Counted from the first letter of the stretch, positions 15,444-24,742 are shown. The stretch is 64,000 nt of DNA from [Clostridium] asparagiforme DSM 15981 (GCA_025149125.1 CP102272.1:1798001-1862000), one strand, 5' to 3'. Notes: generated from the sequence alone by a model not told the origin. Made by a program: numbers and translations.

Positions 15444-16961
15444 CTACAGCACCTCCGGGACCTGTCCCAACATCATCTGCCCAATCACCTTCTGATCTGC
15501 CGTCGCCCCGTCCAGCTCCCCCATGATCTCGCCGTTAAAAAGCACGATAATCCGGTCGCTTAGCGCCATGACCTCCTGCAGCTCCGCGGAGATAAAAAGT
15601 ACGGCCGCGCCGCGGTTGCGCTCCTTCATCAGGATGTCGAGCACGTTGTCCACGGCGCCCAGATCCAGTCCGCGGGTGGGATGGGCCACAAGATCCAGAA
15701 CCGGTTCGGGGTCCAGTTCCCGGGCAATGACCACCTTCTGCTGGTTTCCGCCTGAGAGGTTGCGCACGCGCACGTCCTCGGAGGGCGTCTTGACGTGGTA
15801 TTTTTTGATCATTTTCCTGGCGTGTTTCTTGATCGTCTTGTAGTTCAGGATATGTTTCTCCGCAAAGGGTTCGTTGTAATAATCCTTGATGATCAGATTG
15901 TCCGCGATGGTAAAATCCATCACCAGCCCGGTCTTTTGCCGGTCCTCGGGGATAAAGCCAAGAAACGACGGGTCAGCGATCACCCCGGTGACGGGTTTTC
16001 CCTTGATGGTGACGGAACCGCCGGTGAGCTTTCGCATACCGGAAATGCACTCCGCCAGCTCACGCTGTCCGTTGCCGTCCACGCCCGCCACGCCCACGAT
16101 CTCGCCCGCGTGGACCGTCAGGTTCATATTTTTAAGAGCCGGTATGCCGCGGTCGTCCACCGCGTTCACATCCTTCATGACCAGGATCGGCTCCCTGTGT
16201 TCAAATTCCGGGCGCTCCTTGCGCTCGATGGAAACGGGCCGCCCCACCATCATCTGGGCCAGGGTCAGCTGGGTGGCGTCCTTTGTGTCCACGGTTCCGA
16301 TGAATTTTCCGTCCCGGATTACGGTGACGCGGTCCGTGATCTGAATCACTTCCCGCAGCTTGTGGCTGATGAAAATGACCGAGCGCCCCTTTTCCGTGAT
16401 GTGGCGGATGGCGCAGCAGAGCTGGTCGCTCTCCGCGGGGGTCAGCACTGCGGTGGGCTCGTCTAACACCAGCACCTTGCAGTCCCGGTACAGGGCTTTC
16501 AGAATTTCCACCCACTGCTGCTTGCCTACCGGAAGCTTCCAGACGATCTCGTCGGGATCCACAAACAGCTCATACTCTTTGCAGAGCTCCAGAAGCTTCT
16601 TCCTGGCGGGTTCCAGGTCCAGAATCTGCTTTTTGGTGGGGATGCCGAGAATGACATTTTCGATCACGGAGAGGGTGTCCACCAATTTGAAATGCTGGTG
16701 TACCATGCCGACGCCGTGGGAGATGGCCTCGGAGGGAGAGCCGATCTGTACCTCCTTGCCGTCCAGCAGGATCTTTCCGCTGCTGGGCGGGTAGAGGCCG
16801 TACAGAACGTTCATCAGCGTGGTTTTTCCCGCGCCGTTTTCCCCTAAAAGTCCCAATACCTCGCCCTTTTTACAGTCGATACTAACGTTATCATTTGCCA
16901 GAACACCGGGGAATTTTACCGTAATATTCTGCATTTGCAGTGCATACTTGTTTTCTTCCAT
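15444..16961 (-). CDS. Nucleoside/base-type ABC transporter, duplicated ATP-binding protein
   Basis: 505 residues from MEENKYALQM, with GGAGG upstream. Two ABC domains. The first is complete: Walker A GLLGENGAGKTTLMNVL, a LPVGKQQWVEI signature and Walker B VLVLDEPTAVLTP. The second has the degenerate Walker A VDGNGQRELAE but a perfect NLSGGNQQKVVIARE signature. This asymmetry is normal for nucleoside and monosaccharide importers (NupO/RbsA type). The stop codon abuts the start of the next permease gene. It energises uptake by the BMP-dependent system. Confidence 0.92.
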   Translation of the reverse strand: MEENKYALQMQNITVKFPGVLANDNVSIDCKKGEVLGLLGENGAGKTTLMNVLYGLYPPSSGKILLDGKEVQIGSPSEAISHGVGMVHQHFKLVDTLSVIENVILGIPTKKQILDLEPARKKLLELCKEYELFVDPDEIVWKLPVGKQQWVEILKALYRDCKVLVLDEPTAVLTPAESDQLCCAIRHITEKGRSVIFISHKLREVIQITDRVTVIRDGKFIGTVDTKDATQLTLAQMMVGRPVSIERKERPEFEHREPILVMKDVNAVDDRGIPALKNMNLTVHAGEIVGVAGVDGNGQRELAECISGMRKLTGGSVTIKGKPVTGVIADPSFLGFIPEDRQKTGLVMDFTIADNLIIKDYYNEPFAEKHILNYKTIKKHARKMIKKYHVKTPSEDVRVRNLSGGNQQKVVIARELDPEPVLDLVAHPTRGLDLGAVDNVLDILMKERNRGAAVLFISAELQEVMALSDRIIVLFNGEIMGELDGATADQKVIGQMMLGQVPEVL

Positions 16962-17058
16962 AGATGGGTCTATCCTCCTGAGCATAGGATGAGGAAACGA
17001 GGGGGGAGGCCGTAAGGCATCTCCCCGGATGTCGTTTCCCCGATTCAATCAATCAAAT

Positions 17059-18090
17059 TTAGTCGGCAATGTCGATCTTGCCCGCAAGCAGGTCGGCCAC
17101 GGCCGCGTCATAGATCGCCTTCTGTTCCTCGTTCAGCTCCATATTGATCACAGGGCGGATGCCGTTTTCCGCCATGCCCAGCACATGAACCTTACCGTCG
17201 CACAGTTCGCCCTTGGTCTCCCGGTATCCCAGCTCGTCCCAGGCAAACACAACGCTTCCCGCGGTAACGTCCTTTGCGCCGTAGTCCTCGGCGTAATCCG
17301 CCACAGCGCCCACAACCTTCACGTTGCCGGAGTCCTGAGCGGCTGCCGCAACGCCTGCGCCCGCTGCATCCAGGCAGGGGAAGAGCACGTCGTAACCCTG
17401 AGCGATCACGGCCAGGCAGGCCTCGCGGGCTTTGACCGTGTCGGCCCAGTCGCCGGTGGTGATGGCGGTGGTCTCGATGTCCGGGTTTACATAGGCAACG
17501 CCTTTATAGAAGCTGGCTTCCATCATACGGTGAGTGTCGTAGAACTCGCCGGTCACCATGGCGACCTTGTTGTTCTTGGTGTTAAGGCCCGCCAGAACGC
17601 CGCCGATAAAGCCGGCGTGGCTGTAGCTGATGGTTGCCGCGGACATATTGGGCAGATCAAAGGTATCGGTGCCCACGGAGAAGATAAACTGTTTGTCCGG
17701 GAACTCCGCGGCCACGGTGGCAACGGCCTCTCCGAACTGGCCGCCCTGGCCGATGATGATTTCATATCCCTGCTGGGCGAACTGGCGGAGTACCTCAACC
17801 TGCTCGTCCTGGGTGACGTTCTCCTTGTAAGCGGTCTTGATTCCCAGCTCATCCTTGGCTTTTACCATCCCCTCATAGGTAAACTGGTTGAAGGCCTCGT
17901 CCGTGATCAGGCCGGGCAGAATCATAGCCACGCTGTTGTCCCACTCGGACGCGCCGCTTTCGGTTTTGGCTGCTCCGTCCCCGGCGGGGGCCGCCGCGCT
18001 GCCGCTGTCGGCGGGTTTGGAGGCGCAGGCGGATAAACACATTGCAGTTATCAGAGCGATACTTGTGATGGACATTAATCTTTTTTTCAT
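17059..18090 (-). CDS. BMP-family substrate-binding lipoprotein
   Basis: 343 residues with a lipoprotein signal (MKKRLMSITSIALITAMCLS, then ACAS; lipid-modified Cys at ~21), an Ala/Gly/Ser linker and a BMP/Med fold binding domain (AMILPGLITDEAFNQFTYEG; FSVGTDTFDLPN). BMP proteins bind purine nucleosides or related compounds for NupOPQ-type importers. The start overlaps the racemase stop by four bases (ATGA). Its position inside a purine/ureide catabolic operon suggests that the imported compound feeds the pathway. Ligand not deducible from sequence. Confidence 0.9.
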   Translation of the reverse strand: MKKRLMSITSIALITAMCLSACASKPADSGSAAAPAGDGAAKTESGASEWDNSVAMILPGLITDEAFNQFTYEGMVKAKDELGIKTAYKENVTQDEQVEVLRQFAQQGYEIIIGQGGQFGEAVATVAAEFPDKQFIFSVGTDTFDLPNMSAATISYSHAGFIGGVLAGLNTKNNKVAMVTGEFYDTHRMMEASFYKGVAYVNPDIETTAITTGDWADTVKAREACLAVIAQGYDVLFPCLDAAGAGVAAAAQDSGNVKVVGAVADYAEDYGAKDVTAGSVVFAWDELGYRETKGELCDGKVHVLGMAENGIRPVINMELNEEQKAIYDAAVADLLAGKIDIAD

Positions 18091-18833
18091 AATGGATTCT
18101 CCTTAAACAAATTTTTTGTCAGCAAGGGTTCATTTTTCAGGTTCTTTTTATCCGGGGTTTTATAGAGCCCCTTTTTGGACAGCCCGATGTTTCCGCGGCA
18201 CATCATTTCAAGGGTGCGGTAGGCCGTCTCCACCGGATCCATGACCGGAACGCCCAGCGTGCGGCTGACCGGCCCGCTGAATCCGGTCATCCCGGCGCAG
18301 CCCAGGATCAGGACCTCCGCCCCGGCGTCGACGGCCCTTTGGCCGGTTGCGATCAGGCGTTTTACCATTTCGTCCCGGTTGGCCTCGGCGTCCAGCACGC
18401 TCATACTGATGGGAAATACCCCGGCGCACCGGCTCTGCATCCCGTATTGGGTGACCATATTTTCCATCATGGGCACGGCCTTCTCGGAGGCGGTCAGGAT
18501 GGAAAAACGGCTGCCCAGAAGAAGGGAAACGGAGATGGAGGCCTCCGCGATGCCGATTACCGGGCAATCGCAGATTTCTTTTGCGGCGTAGAGGCCGGGG
18601 TCCCCGTAGCACGCGATCAAAACCCCGTCGTATTGTTCCGTCTTCTGTTCCAGGAGGCGGCACAGCCCGAATGCGGCCAGGGTGTAGTCGTAGAAGGATT
18701 CCAGGGCTTCCGGGCCGAAGTCCGGTCCCGTCACCGTGACGGAGACGTCCGGGGATTTGGCCTGCTCCACCGTCCGCCGGATATCCTCCGTCATGGCGTC
18801 CGAAGTGTTTGGATTTACGATCAAAAGGTTCAT
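18087..18833 (-). CDS. Asp/Glu/hydantoin racemase-family protein
   Basis: 248 residues from MNLLIVNPNTSDAMTEDI; GGGAG eight bases upstream favours this start over 18863. The family signature NPNTS, GPDFGPEALESFYDY and the two catalytic cysteines (IACYGDPG and LGCAGMTGF) are present. Hydantoin racemases of this family interconvert 5-substituted hydantoins, and allantoin racemase is a close relative, so with the neighbouring hydantoinase it probably prepares the correct stereoisomer of a ureide. The C-terminal ~30 residues (from SKKGLYKTP) extend beyond the usual fold and are Lys/Asn-rich. Substrate inferred. Confidence 0.85.
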   Translation of the reverse strand: MNLLIVNPNTSDAMTEDIRRTVEQAKSPDVSVTVTGPDFGPEALESFYDYTLAAFGLCRLLEQKTEQYDGVLIACYGDPGLYAAKEICDCPVIGIAEASISVSLLLGSRFSILTASEKAVPMMENMVTQYGMQSRCAGVFPISMSVLDAEANRDEMVKRLIATGQRAVDAGAEVLILGCAGMTGFSGPVSRTLGVPVMDPVETAYRTLEMMCRGNIGLSKKGLYKTPDKKNLKNEPLLTKNLFKENPL

Positions 18834-18884
18834 TGGTTTTTCTCCCACATGTTTCTTCCACATGTTGCGGCCGCTGCCGCACGC

Positions 18885-19832
18885 TTATTGATGGATTCGG
18901 GTTCCCGTCTGGCCGCGGACGCCTTGCTTCGCCTTCTCCAACAGCGTGATGAGGGCGGTGCGCCCGGGCTTGGACTCGGCGAATTTCACGGCTGCCTGAA
19001 CCTTGGGGAGCATGGAGCCGGGGGCAAAATGTCCTTCGTCCATGTACCGGCGCGCCTCCCGGGAGTCTAAGTCGTCCAGCCATTTCACATCCGGCTTTCC
19101 GAAGTTGACGGCCACCTTTTCCACCGCGGTGAGAATGATCAGGAAGTCGGCGTTCAGCTCCTCGGCCAGCAATTCGCTTGCAAAGTCCTTGTCGATCACG
19201 GCCCCGGTGCCTTTCAAGTGGTTGCCCTGCCGGGTGACCGGGATTCCGCCGCCCCCGCAGGCGATGACCAGCTGGCCGGAATCCACCAGGGAGCGGATGG
19301 CGCCGATCTCAACGATCTCGGCGGGTTTTGGGGAGGCCACTACACGGCGGTAGCCCCGGCCCGCATCCTCCCGCATGATATACCCGTACCGTTCCTCCGC
19401 GGTTTTCGCCTGCTCTACGGTCATAAAACGGCCGATGGGCTTGGTGGGATTGTCAAATGCGGGATCGTCCGCGTCCACCCGGACCTGGGTGATCATGGTT
19501 GCCACCGGGATATGATGGATTTCCCGGTTATAAAGCTCCTCCCTCAGGGCGTTTTGCAGGTCGTAGCCGATGTAAGCCTGGCTCATGGCGACGCAGACGG
19601 AGAGCGGGGTATTGGGCTGGCTGGCGTCCTCGCGGCTGAGAGCGGCCATGGCGTTGTTGATCATGCCCACCTGAGGGCCGTTTCCGTGGGCCACAATGAC
19701 CTCACAGCCCTCCTCGATCAGGTCCACGATGGCTTTGGCCGTGATTTTGACGGCCTCCATCTGCTCGGGAAGGGTGTTGCCCAGGGCGTTTCCGCCCAAG
19801 GCGATTACAATACGTTGTTTCTTAGCGTCCAT
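18885..19832 (-). CDS. arcC: Carbamate kinase
   Basis: 315 residues, normal length. Motifs of carbamate kinase: IVIALGGNALG at the N-terminus, VAHGNGPQVGMINNAM, VVASPKPAEIVE, and IACGGGGIPVTRQGNHLKGTGAV. The enzyme makes ATP from carbamoyl phosphate and ADP, releasing CO2 and ammonia. Next to a YgeW-type carbamoyltransferase it is the energy-yielding last step of ureide breakdown, equivalent to YqeA in the E. coli ygeW-yqeA cluster. The operon contains no arginine deiminase, so an arginine pathway is unlikely. Confidence 0.92.
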   Translation of the reverse strand: MDAKKQRIVIALGGNALGNTLPEQMEAVKITAKAIVDLIEEGCEVIVAHGNGPQVGMINNAMAALSREDASQPNTPLSVCVAMSQAYIGYDLQNALREELYNREIHHIPVATMITQVRVDADDPAFDNPTKPIGRFMTVEQAKTAEERYGYIMREDAGRGYRRVVASPKPAEIVEIGAIRSLVDSGQLVIACGGGGIPVTRQGNHLKGTGAVIDKDFASELLAEELNADFLIILTAVEKVAVNFGKPDVKWLDDLDSREARRYMDEGHFAPGSMLPKVQAAVKFAESKPGRTALITLLEKAKQGVRGQTGTRIHQ

Positions 19833-19867
19833 TTTGAAGTTCCTTCTATGGTTTATTTCGCACAGTT

Positions 19868-21061
19868 TTACTTGAATACCCGGGGAGTTCCCTTCTCTTC
19901 CAGTCTTTTTAAGACGTCGGCCGGGTCTGCAAACTTAGCCAGCATGATCATGGCGGCGATCACGTAGGGTTTGAAGCTGGCTTCCTTGTACAGCGGATCG
20001 CGGTAGCGGTCGAATACGGAAGCCTCAACCTCGCCGTCCTTGCAGCTTACGTCGTTGATGTCGGCCGGTAAGCAGTGCAGGTACAGAGCCTTGCCGTCCT
20101 TGGTGGTCTTCATCAGCTCCTCGGTGCAGCACCAGTCTTTGTGCTGGGCGTTCTGAGCCAGCAGCTCTTTCTCCAGAGCCTTGATTCCTTCGCTGTCGCC
20201 CTCGCCGTACAGGTTGGTTCTCTTCTCCATAGCGGCGAAGGGAGCCCAGCTCTTCGGGTAAACGATGTCGGCGTCCTTGAAGGCGTCGGCCATGTCGTGG
20301 GATACGCGGAAGGAACCGCCGGACTTCTCAGCGTTCTGTCTTGCAACCTCCTCAACCTCAGGCATGATCTCGTAGCCTTCCGGATGAGCCAGGACAACCT
20401 CCATACCCATTCTGGTCATCAGGCCGACAACGCCCTGGGGAACGGAGAGGGGTTTGCCGTAGGAGGGAGAGTAAGCCCAGGTCATAGCCAGCTTTTTGCC
20501 CTTCAGGTTCTCCACGCCGCCGAACTCGTGGATGATGTGCAGCATGTCGGCCATACACTGGGTGGGATGGTCGATGTCGCACTGTAAGTTCACCAGGGTG
20601 GGCTTCTGCTCTAAGATGCCGTCCTTGTAGCCCTGGGTGACGGAGTCCACAACCTCGTGCATGTAGGCGTTGCCCTTGCCGATGTACATGTCGTCGCGGA
20701 TACCGATCACGTCAGCCATGAAGGATACCATGTTGGCGGTCTCGCGCACGGTCTCGCCGTGAGCTACCTGGGATTTGCCCTCGTCCAGATCCTGAACCTC
20801 AAGACCTAACAGGTTGCAGGCGGAGGCGAAGGAGAAACGGGTGCGGGTGGAGTTGTCGCGGAATAAGGAGATGCCCAGTCCGCTCTCGAACACCTTGGTG
20901 GAGATGTTGTTCTCACGCATGAAGCGCAGAGCGTCGGCTACGGTCCAAACGGCTTCCAGCTCGTCGTCGGATTTCTCCCAGGTCAGGAAGAAGTCGTTCT
21001 CGTACATTTCCTTGAAGTTGAGTTCGTTCAGCTTGTCAATGTAATCCTGTAATGTTTTCAT
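19868..21061 (-). CDS. ygeW: Knotted carbamoyltransferase YgeW
   Basis: 397 residues, closely resembling E. coli YgeW throughout. The carbamoyl-phosphate site FRDNSTRTRFSFAS, the segment DLDEGKSQVAHGETVRET, NLQCDIDHPTQ and the knot-region motif MTWAYSPSYGKPLSVPQG are all present, as is LHCLPADINDVSCK. YgeW lacks ornithine or aspartate transcarbamylase activity and is linked to purine and ureide catabolism, where it would release carbamoyl phosphate for carbamate kinase. Codon use is strongly biased. AAAGGAG lies before the ATG. The family is certain; the natural substrate is inferred. Confidence 0.93.
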   Translation of the reverse strand: MKTLQDYIDKLNELNFKEMYENDFFLTWEKSDDELEAVWTVADALRFMRENNISTKVFESGLGISLFRDNSTRTRFSFASACNLLGLEVQDLDEGKSQVAHGETVRETANMVSFMADVIGIRDDMYIGKGNAYMHEVVDSVTQGYKDGILEQKPTLVNLQCDIDHPTQCMADMLHIIHEFGGVENLKGKKLAMTWAYSPSYGKPLSVPQGVVGLMTRMGMEVVLAHPEGYEIMPEVEEVARQNAEKSGGSFRVSHDMADAFKDADIVYPKSWAPFAAMEKRTNLYGEGDSEGIKALEKELLAQNAQHKDWCCTEELMKTTKDGKALYLHCLPADINDVSCKDGEVEASVFDRYRDPLYKEASFKPYVIAAMIMLAKFADPADVLKRLEEKGTPRVFK

Positions 21062-21099
21062 GATTTTCGCTCCTTTAAATATGTTTTTGAATCAAAAAA

Positions 21100-22416
21100 T
21101 TACTTGCAGTAAACGGTGGGCAGAGCGGCGTAAACGGCTGCGCAGGTCACCAGATCCTGTTTCCAGGTCTTCTCGTTGGGAGCATGAGCCTGAGCCTCGG
21201 CGCCCGGTCCAAAGCCGATGCAGGGGATGCCGTTGCGGCCCATGATGGATACGCCGTTGGTGGAGAAGGTCCACTTGTCGGTCAGCGGGCGGGCGGTTCT
21301 CATCTCCAGAGTCTCCTCCGCGCCGATGCGGGCCTCGCCGAACAGGTTCTTGTAGGACTCCTCCAGCGCCTTGGTCACATCGTGATCTTCCGGGATCACC
21401 CAGGTGGGGAAGTAGCACTCGATGGGGTATGTAAGGCCCTTGTAGGAAGGACGGGAATACTCGTACATGGAAACCTTCACGTCGTCGCCGTACTTCTGTA
21501 CTGCGGGCAGAGCGCGGATTTCATCCAAGCAGCTCTCCCAGGTCTCGCCCGCGGTCATGCGGCGGTCCAGGGAAACGGAGCAGGAGTCGGCCACTGCGCA
21601 GCGGCTGGGGGAGGTGAAGAAAATCTCGGAAACCGTAACGGTTCCGCGGCCCAGGAAGTTGGCTTCCTTGTACTCGGGGTTGTATTTCTCATCCAGCATT
21701 TTCACAAGGCCCTTAACTTCCTTGTCGTCGGCAGCGTCGTTCTCGTTGAGAGCGCGCACGTCCTGAAGGATGTCGGCCATCTTGTAGATGGCGTTGTCGC
21801 CGCGCTCGGGAGCGGAGCCGTGGCAGGAAACGCCCTTGACGTCCACGCGAATCTCCATACGGCCTCTCTGGCCGCGGTAGATGCCGCCGTCGGTGGGCTC
21901 GGTAGAAACCACGAAGTCCGGACGGACCTTGTCTTCGTTGATGATGTACTGCCAGCACAGGCCGTCGCAGTCCTCTTCCTGAACCGTACCGGTTACTAAT
22001 ACGGTGTATTTGTCGGAGAGCAGTCCCAGATCCTTCATGATCTTAGCGCCGTAAACCGCGCTTACGATACCGCCGCACTGGTCGGACACGCCGCGTCCGC
22101 CGATCTCGGTGTCGTTCTCGTATCCCTCGTAGGGATCGAAGATCCAGTTGTTCTTGTTGCCGATGCCAACGGTGTCGATGTGGGCGTCAAAACCGATTAA
22201 GGTCTTGCCGGTGCCCATGTATCCCAGCACGTTGCCCATGGGATCGATCTCGACCTTGTCGAAATCCAGCTTTCTCATCTCCTGTGCAATGCGGTCGATG
22301 TGAGCTTTTTCATCGCAGCTCTCGCCGGGGAATTTTACGATGTCCCGCAAAAAGCCGGTCATGTCTTTTTCATAATTCTGAGCTGCTTCTTTGATTTTTG
22401 CGTAATCCAGACTCAT
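21100..22416 (-). CDS. ygeY: YgeY family M20-type metallohydrolase
   Basis: 438 residues from [18 protein letters not shown] eight bases upstream fixes this start rather than 22434. It is an M20 peptidase/deacylase fold with metal motifs [23 protein letters not shown], the catalytic pair in [25 protein letters not shown] and the terminal His in EAQAHAPNE. YgeY (often labelled selenium-metabolism hydrolase) accompanies YgeX and YgeW in purine-degrading clusters and probably hydrolyses a ureido intermediate. It has the same biased codon use as ygeW. Reaction inferred from cluster membership. Confidence 0.9.
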   Translation of the reverse strand: MSLDYAKIKEAAQNYEKDMTGFLRDIVKFPGESCDEKAHIDRIAQEMRKLDFDKVEIDPMGNVLGYMGTGKTLIGFDAHIDTVGIGNKNNWIFDPYEGYENDTEIGGRGVSDQCGGIVSAVYGAKIMKDLGLLSDKYTVLVTGTVQEEDCDGLCWQYIINEDKVRPDFVVSTEPTDGGIYRGQRGRMEIRVDVKGVSCHGSAPERGDNAIYKMADILQDVRALNENDAADDKEVKGLVKMLDEKYNPEYKEANFLGRGTVTVSEIFFTSPSRCAVADSCSVSLDRRMTAGETWESCLDEIRALPAVQKYGDDVKVSMYEYSRPSYKGLTYPIECYFPTWVIPEDHDVTKALEESYKNLFGEARIGAEETLEMRTARPLTDKWTFSTNGVSIMGRNGIPCIGFGPGAEAQAHAPNEKTWKQDLVTCAAVYAALPTVYCK

Positions 22417-22463
22417 AGTGTTTGTTTCCTCCATTTTGATTCGTTAAAACGTTATTATGATGG

Positions 22464-22484
22464 ATGCTGCCGGCCGGACAGCAT
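22464..22484 (-). other. Intercistronic hairpin between ygeX and ygeY
   Basis: ATGCTG and CAGCAT enclose CCGGCCGGA in the 93-bp gap between the two genes. No T tract follows, so it may protect or process the mRNA rather than end it. Confidence 0.4.
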
Positions 22485-22509
22485 GTAATAACCGCTGTGT
22501 AACCTGTAT

Positions 22510-23718
22510 TTATCGGTCGAGACCCTTCCAAACGATATTCTTGTAGCGCTCCGGGTCCGTGTCGCCCTCGGTGGAGAAGAGCAGTACGCGGGAATTTTCA
22601 TCCAGGCCGATCTCATGTTTCAAATCCCTGTATTCCTCCATCGTCATCATGGCGGCCAGAGCCCCGAAGGGAGCGGCCCCGGATTCGCCGGAGGTCACAG
22701 GCGCGTCGCCCTTAATGGGAGCGGCCAGCATGCGCATTCCGCTGGCAGCGACCCAGTCGGGAGCCGCGATAAACACTTTTACGTGGTTTTTTAAAATATC
22801 CCAGGAGATGGTGTTGGGCTCTCCGCAGGCGAGACCGGCCATGATGGTCTGCATGTCGCCGTCCACAATGCGGGGATCACCGTCCCCGGCTGCCGCGCCC
22901 TTATACAGGCAGGCTGCCGCGTCGGCTTCCACCACCACGAAGGTGGGAGGATTGTCGGGGTAAAGGTTGGTGAAGTAGCCCACAACCGCGCCCGCAAGGG
23001 AACCTACGCCGGCCTGAACGAACACGTGGGTGGGACGGTCGCAGCCGTAATCTTTCAGCTGTTCGCCGGCCTCCATGGCCATGGTGCCGTAGCCCTGCAT
23101 GATCCAGGAGGGAATCTCCTCGTAGCCGTCCCAGGCGGTATCCTGGACGATCACGCCCCGACTGGTCTCCTCCGCTTCCTTTGCGGCCAGGCGAACGCAG
23201 TCGTCGTAGTTCATTTCCTGAATGTCAACCTGAGCGCCCTCTTTTGCGATGTTCTCAAGGCGGGTCTGAGTGGAGCCCTTGGGCATATGTACCACGGCTT
23301 TCTGTCCTAAGCGGTTAGCGGCCCAGGCGACGCCGCGGCCGTGGTTGCCGTCGGTGGCGGTGAAGAAGGTGGCCTGGCCGAATTCCTCACGGAGTTTGTC
23401 GGAGGTGAGCACCGCGTAGGGCAGTTCGGAAACGTCCCTTCCGGTCTCGCTGGCGATGAAGCGGGCCATTGCGAAGGAGCCGCCCAGCACCTTGAAGGCG
23501 TTTAAGCCGAACCGGTAGGACTCGTCCTTGACGTAAACTTCTTTCAGGCCCAGGTAAGCGGCCATCCGGTCCAGCCTGGTCAGGGGAGTCGTGGTATACT
23601 GTGGGAAGCTCTCGTGAAAGGCTCTGGCCTTTCTAACCTCAGAAAGCCCCATAACCGGCAGGTTACGGTCATCGGTTTTTGGCATATGATTGACCGCCCA
23701 TCGAATTGTCTGTTCCAT
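22510..23718 (-). CDS. ygeX: Diaminopropionate ammonia-lyase, YgeX
   Basis: 402 residues, fold-type II PLP enzyme. The PLP lysine lies in SYRFGLNAFKVLGG, with phosphate and substrate motifs TATDGNHGRGVAWA, QAGVGSLAGAVVGY, SGESGAAPFG and LLFSTEGDTDPERY, all matching E. coli YgeX. The enzyme converts 2,3-diaminopropionate to pyruvate and two ammonia. In anaerobic purine breakdown, diaminopropionate is the proposed end intermediate, so this step yields usable carbon. It is first in the operon, with AGGAGG seven to eight bases before the ATG. Confidence 0.93.
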   Translation of the reverse strand: MEQTIRWAVNHMPKTDDRNLPVMGLSEVRKARAFHESFPQYTTTPLTRLDRMAAYLGLKEVYVKDESYRFGLNAFKVLGGSFAMARFIASETGRDVSELPYAVLTSDKLREEFGQATFFTATDGNHGRGVAWAANRLGQKAVVHMPKGSTQTRLENIAKEGAQVDIQEMNYDDCVRLAAKEAEETSRGVIVQDTAWDGYEEIPSWIMQGYGTMAMEAGEQLKDYGCDRPTHVFVQAGVGSLAGAVVGYFTNLYPDNPPTFVVVEADAAACLYKGAAAGDGDPRIVDGDMQTIMAGLACGEPNTISWDILKNHVKVFIAAPDWVAASGMRMLAAPIKGDAPVTSGESGAAPFGALAAMMTMEEYRDLKHEIGLDENSRVLLFSTEGDTDPERYKNIVWKGLDR

Positions 23719-23803
23719 TTTTGTAATCCTCCTGCTATTGCATTTTTAGATTTGAGAGATACCATCCAGCCGCTGGCGATTTCGGGGAAATGCATAATAA
23801 TGC

Positions 23804-23822
23804 ATAATAATAATTATGGGAA
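23804..23822 (+). repeat. Left copy of a 19-bp inverted repeat flanking the YheO-type regulator
   Basis: ATAATAATAATTATGGGAA at 23804-23822 is the exact reverse complement of 24747-24765. This copy lies about 90 bp upstream of ygeX, within its leader. The pair encloses the regulator gene and its promoter and could be sites for that regulator. Confidence 0.55.
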
Positions 23823-23853
23823 TCAGTTGAGTTGTAGATAAAATCAATAGAAA

Positions 23854-23882
23854 CGCCCTCGGACCGGCAAAAGGCGAGGGCG
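23854..23882 (-). terminator. Candidate transcription attenuator in the ygeX leader
   Basis: On the minus strand CGCCCTCG pairs with CGAGGGCG around a 13-base loop that itself contains GCC/GGC, followed by TTTCTATTGATTTT. It lies some 14 bases after the predicted start point and 135 bp before the ygeX start, so it could act as an attenuator of the operon. Confidence 0.4.
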
Positions 23883-23902
23883 CAAAACGGAGGATTCATC
23901 AC

Positions 23903-23930
23903 AATATACAAAAAAATTTTAAACATACAA
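23903..23930 (-). promoter_or_regulatory. Predicted promoter of the ygeX operon
   Basis: Read on the minus strand: TTGTAT (23925-23930), a 16-bp AT-rich spacer, TATATT (23903-23908). It is divergent from the regulator promoter at 23949-23976, 18 bp away. Confidence 0.5.
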
Positions 23931-23948
23931 AGTTTTTTTAAAAAACTA

Positions 23949-23976
23949 TTGCTAATTAATTATTTTGTGATATAAT
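23949..23976 (+). promoter_or_regulatory. Promoter of the YheO-type regulator
   Basis: TTGCTA (23949-23954), a 16-bp spacer and TATAAT (23971-23976), in AT-rich DNA before the regulator. Confidence 0.55.
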
Positions 23977-24037
23977 CGACTAAAAGAGCAGAAATTTTAA
24001 CAATAAATTTTAAAAAATAGAATTGGTATTGTGAAAA

Positions 24038-24742
24038 GTGACTGTGCTTTTGAAAACTCAGGAAAGGGCGGTGAACGCTATCTCATATACCCTGGATCTT
24101 TTGAAACAGATTGCCGACGGCCTTGCAAGGCAGTTCGGAATCGATTGTGAGATTGTGATCCATGATTTGACAAAGCCTGAATTGGAACACTGTATTGTGC
24201 ATATTAATAACGGACATGTGACGAACCGGCAGGAAGGCGGCGGGCCGTCCAAGGTAGTCCTGCAGACCATCCACAAGGATGCCGCCCAGTTAAAAGACCG
24301 CCTGGGATACCTGACCCGAACCCCGGAGGGCAAGATACTCAAATCCAGCACATTTTACATCCGAAGCCAGGATGGAACGGCCATCGACTACCTGTTTTCC
24401 ATCAATTATGACATCAGCGGGCTGATGACCATCGACCGTTCGATCAAAGCCTTCATCGACACGGAACCCCAGCCGTTAACAGGGCAAAAGCCGGAACAGA
24501 TTGTGAATAATGTCAACGACCTGCTGGACAATCTCCTGGAACAGTCGGTGGCTCTCGTGGGAAAACCTGCGGCGCTCATGAACAAGGATGAGAAGGTGAC
24601 CGCGATCCGTTTCTTAAATGATGCGGGCGCATTTCTGATCACAAAGTCCGGCGATAAGATTTCAAGATATTTTGGAATTTCTAAATTTACGCTGTACAAC
24701 TACATTGATGTGAACAGCCGGAAGGCTGACGGCGGAACATAA
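24038..24742 (+). CDS. YheO-like PAS / helix-turn-helix transcriptional regulator
   Basis: Up to 234 residues. An N-terminal YheO-like PAS domain (~15-125; FGIDCEIVIHDLTKPELEHC, FYIRSQDGTAIDYLFSINYD) is followed by a linker and a C-terminal helix-turn-helix (~180-232; IRFLNDAGAFLITKSGDKIS, FGISKFTLYNYI). Relatives such as DauR control amino-acid or ureide catabolism. The start is uncertain: both 24038 and 24071 are GTG codons, and the ribosome site is poor for either. It is divergent from ygeX and flanked by a 19-bp inverted repeat, so it most likely controls the purine/ureide operon. Confidence 0.8.
   Translation: MTVLLKTQERAVNAISYTLDLLKQIADGLARQFGIDCEIVIHDLTKPELEHCIVHINNGHVTNRQEGGGPSKVVLQTIHKDAAQLKDRLGYLTRTPEGKILKSSTFYIRSQDGTAIDYLFSINYDISGLMTIDRSIKAFIDTEPQPLTGQKPEQIVNNVNDLLDNLLEQSVALVGKPAALMNKDEKVTAIRFLNDAGAFLITKSGDKISRYFGISKFTLYNYIDVNSRKADGGT

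Noticed and set aside
16959..17048. Upstream extension of the importer ATPase to 17048
   Set aside because: The extra 29 residues are Pro/Arg-rich and precede the family-typical start; GGAGG lies before the ATG at 16961.
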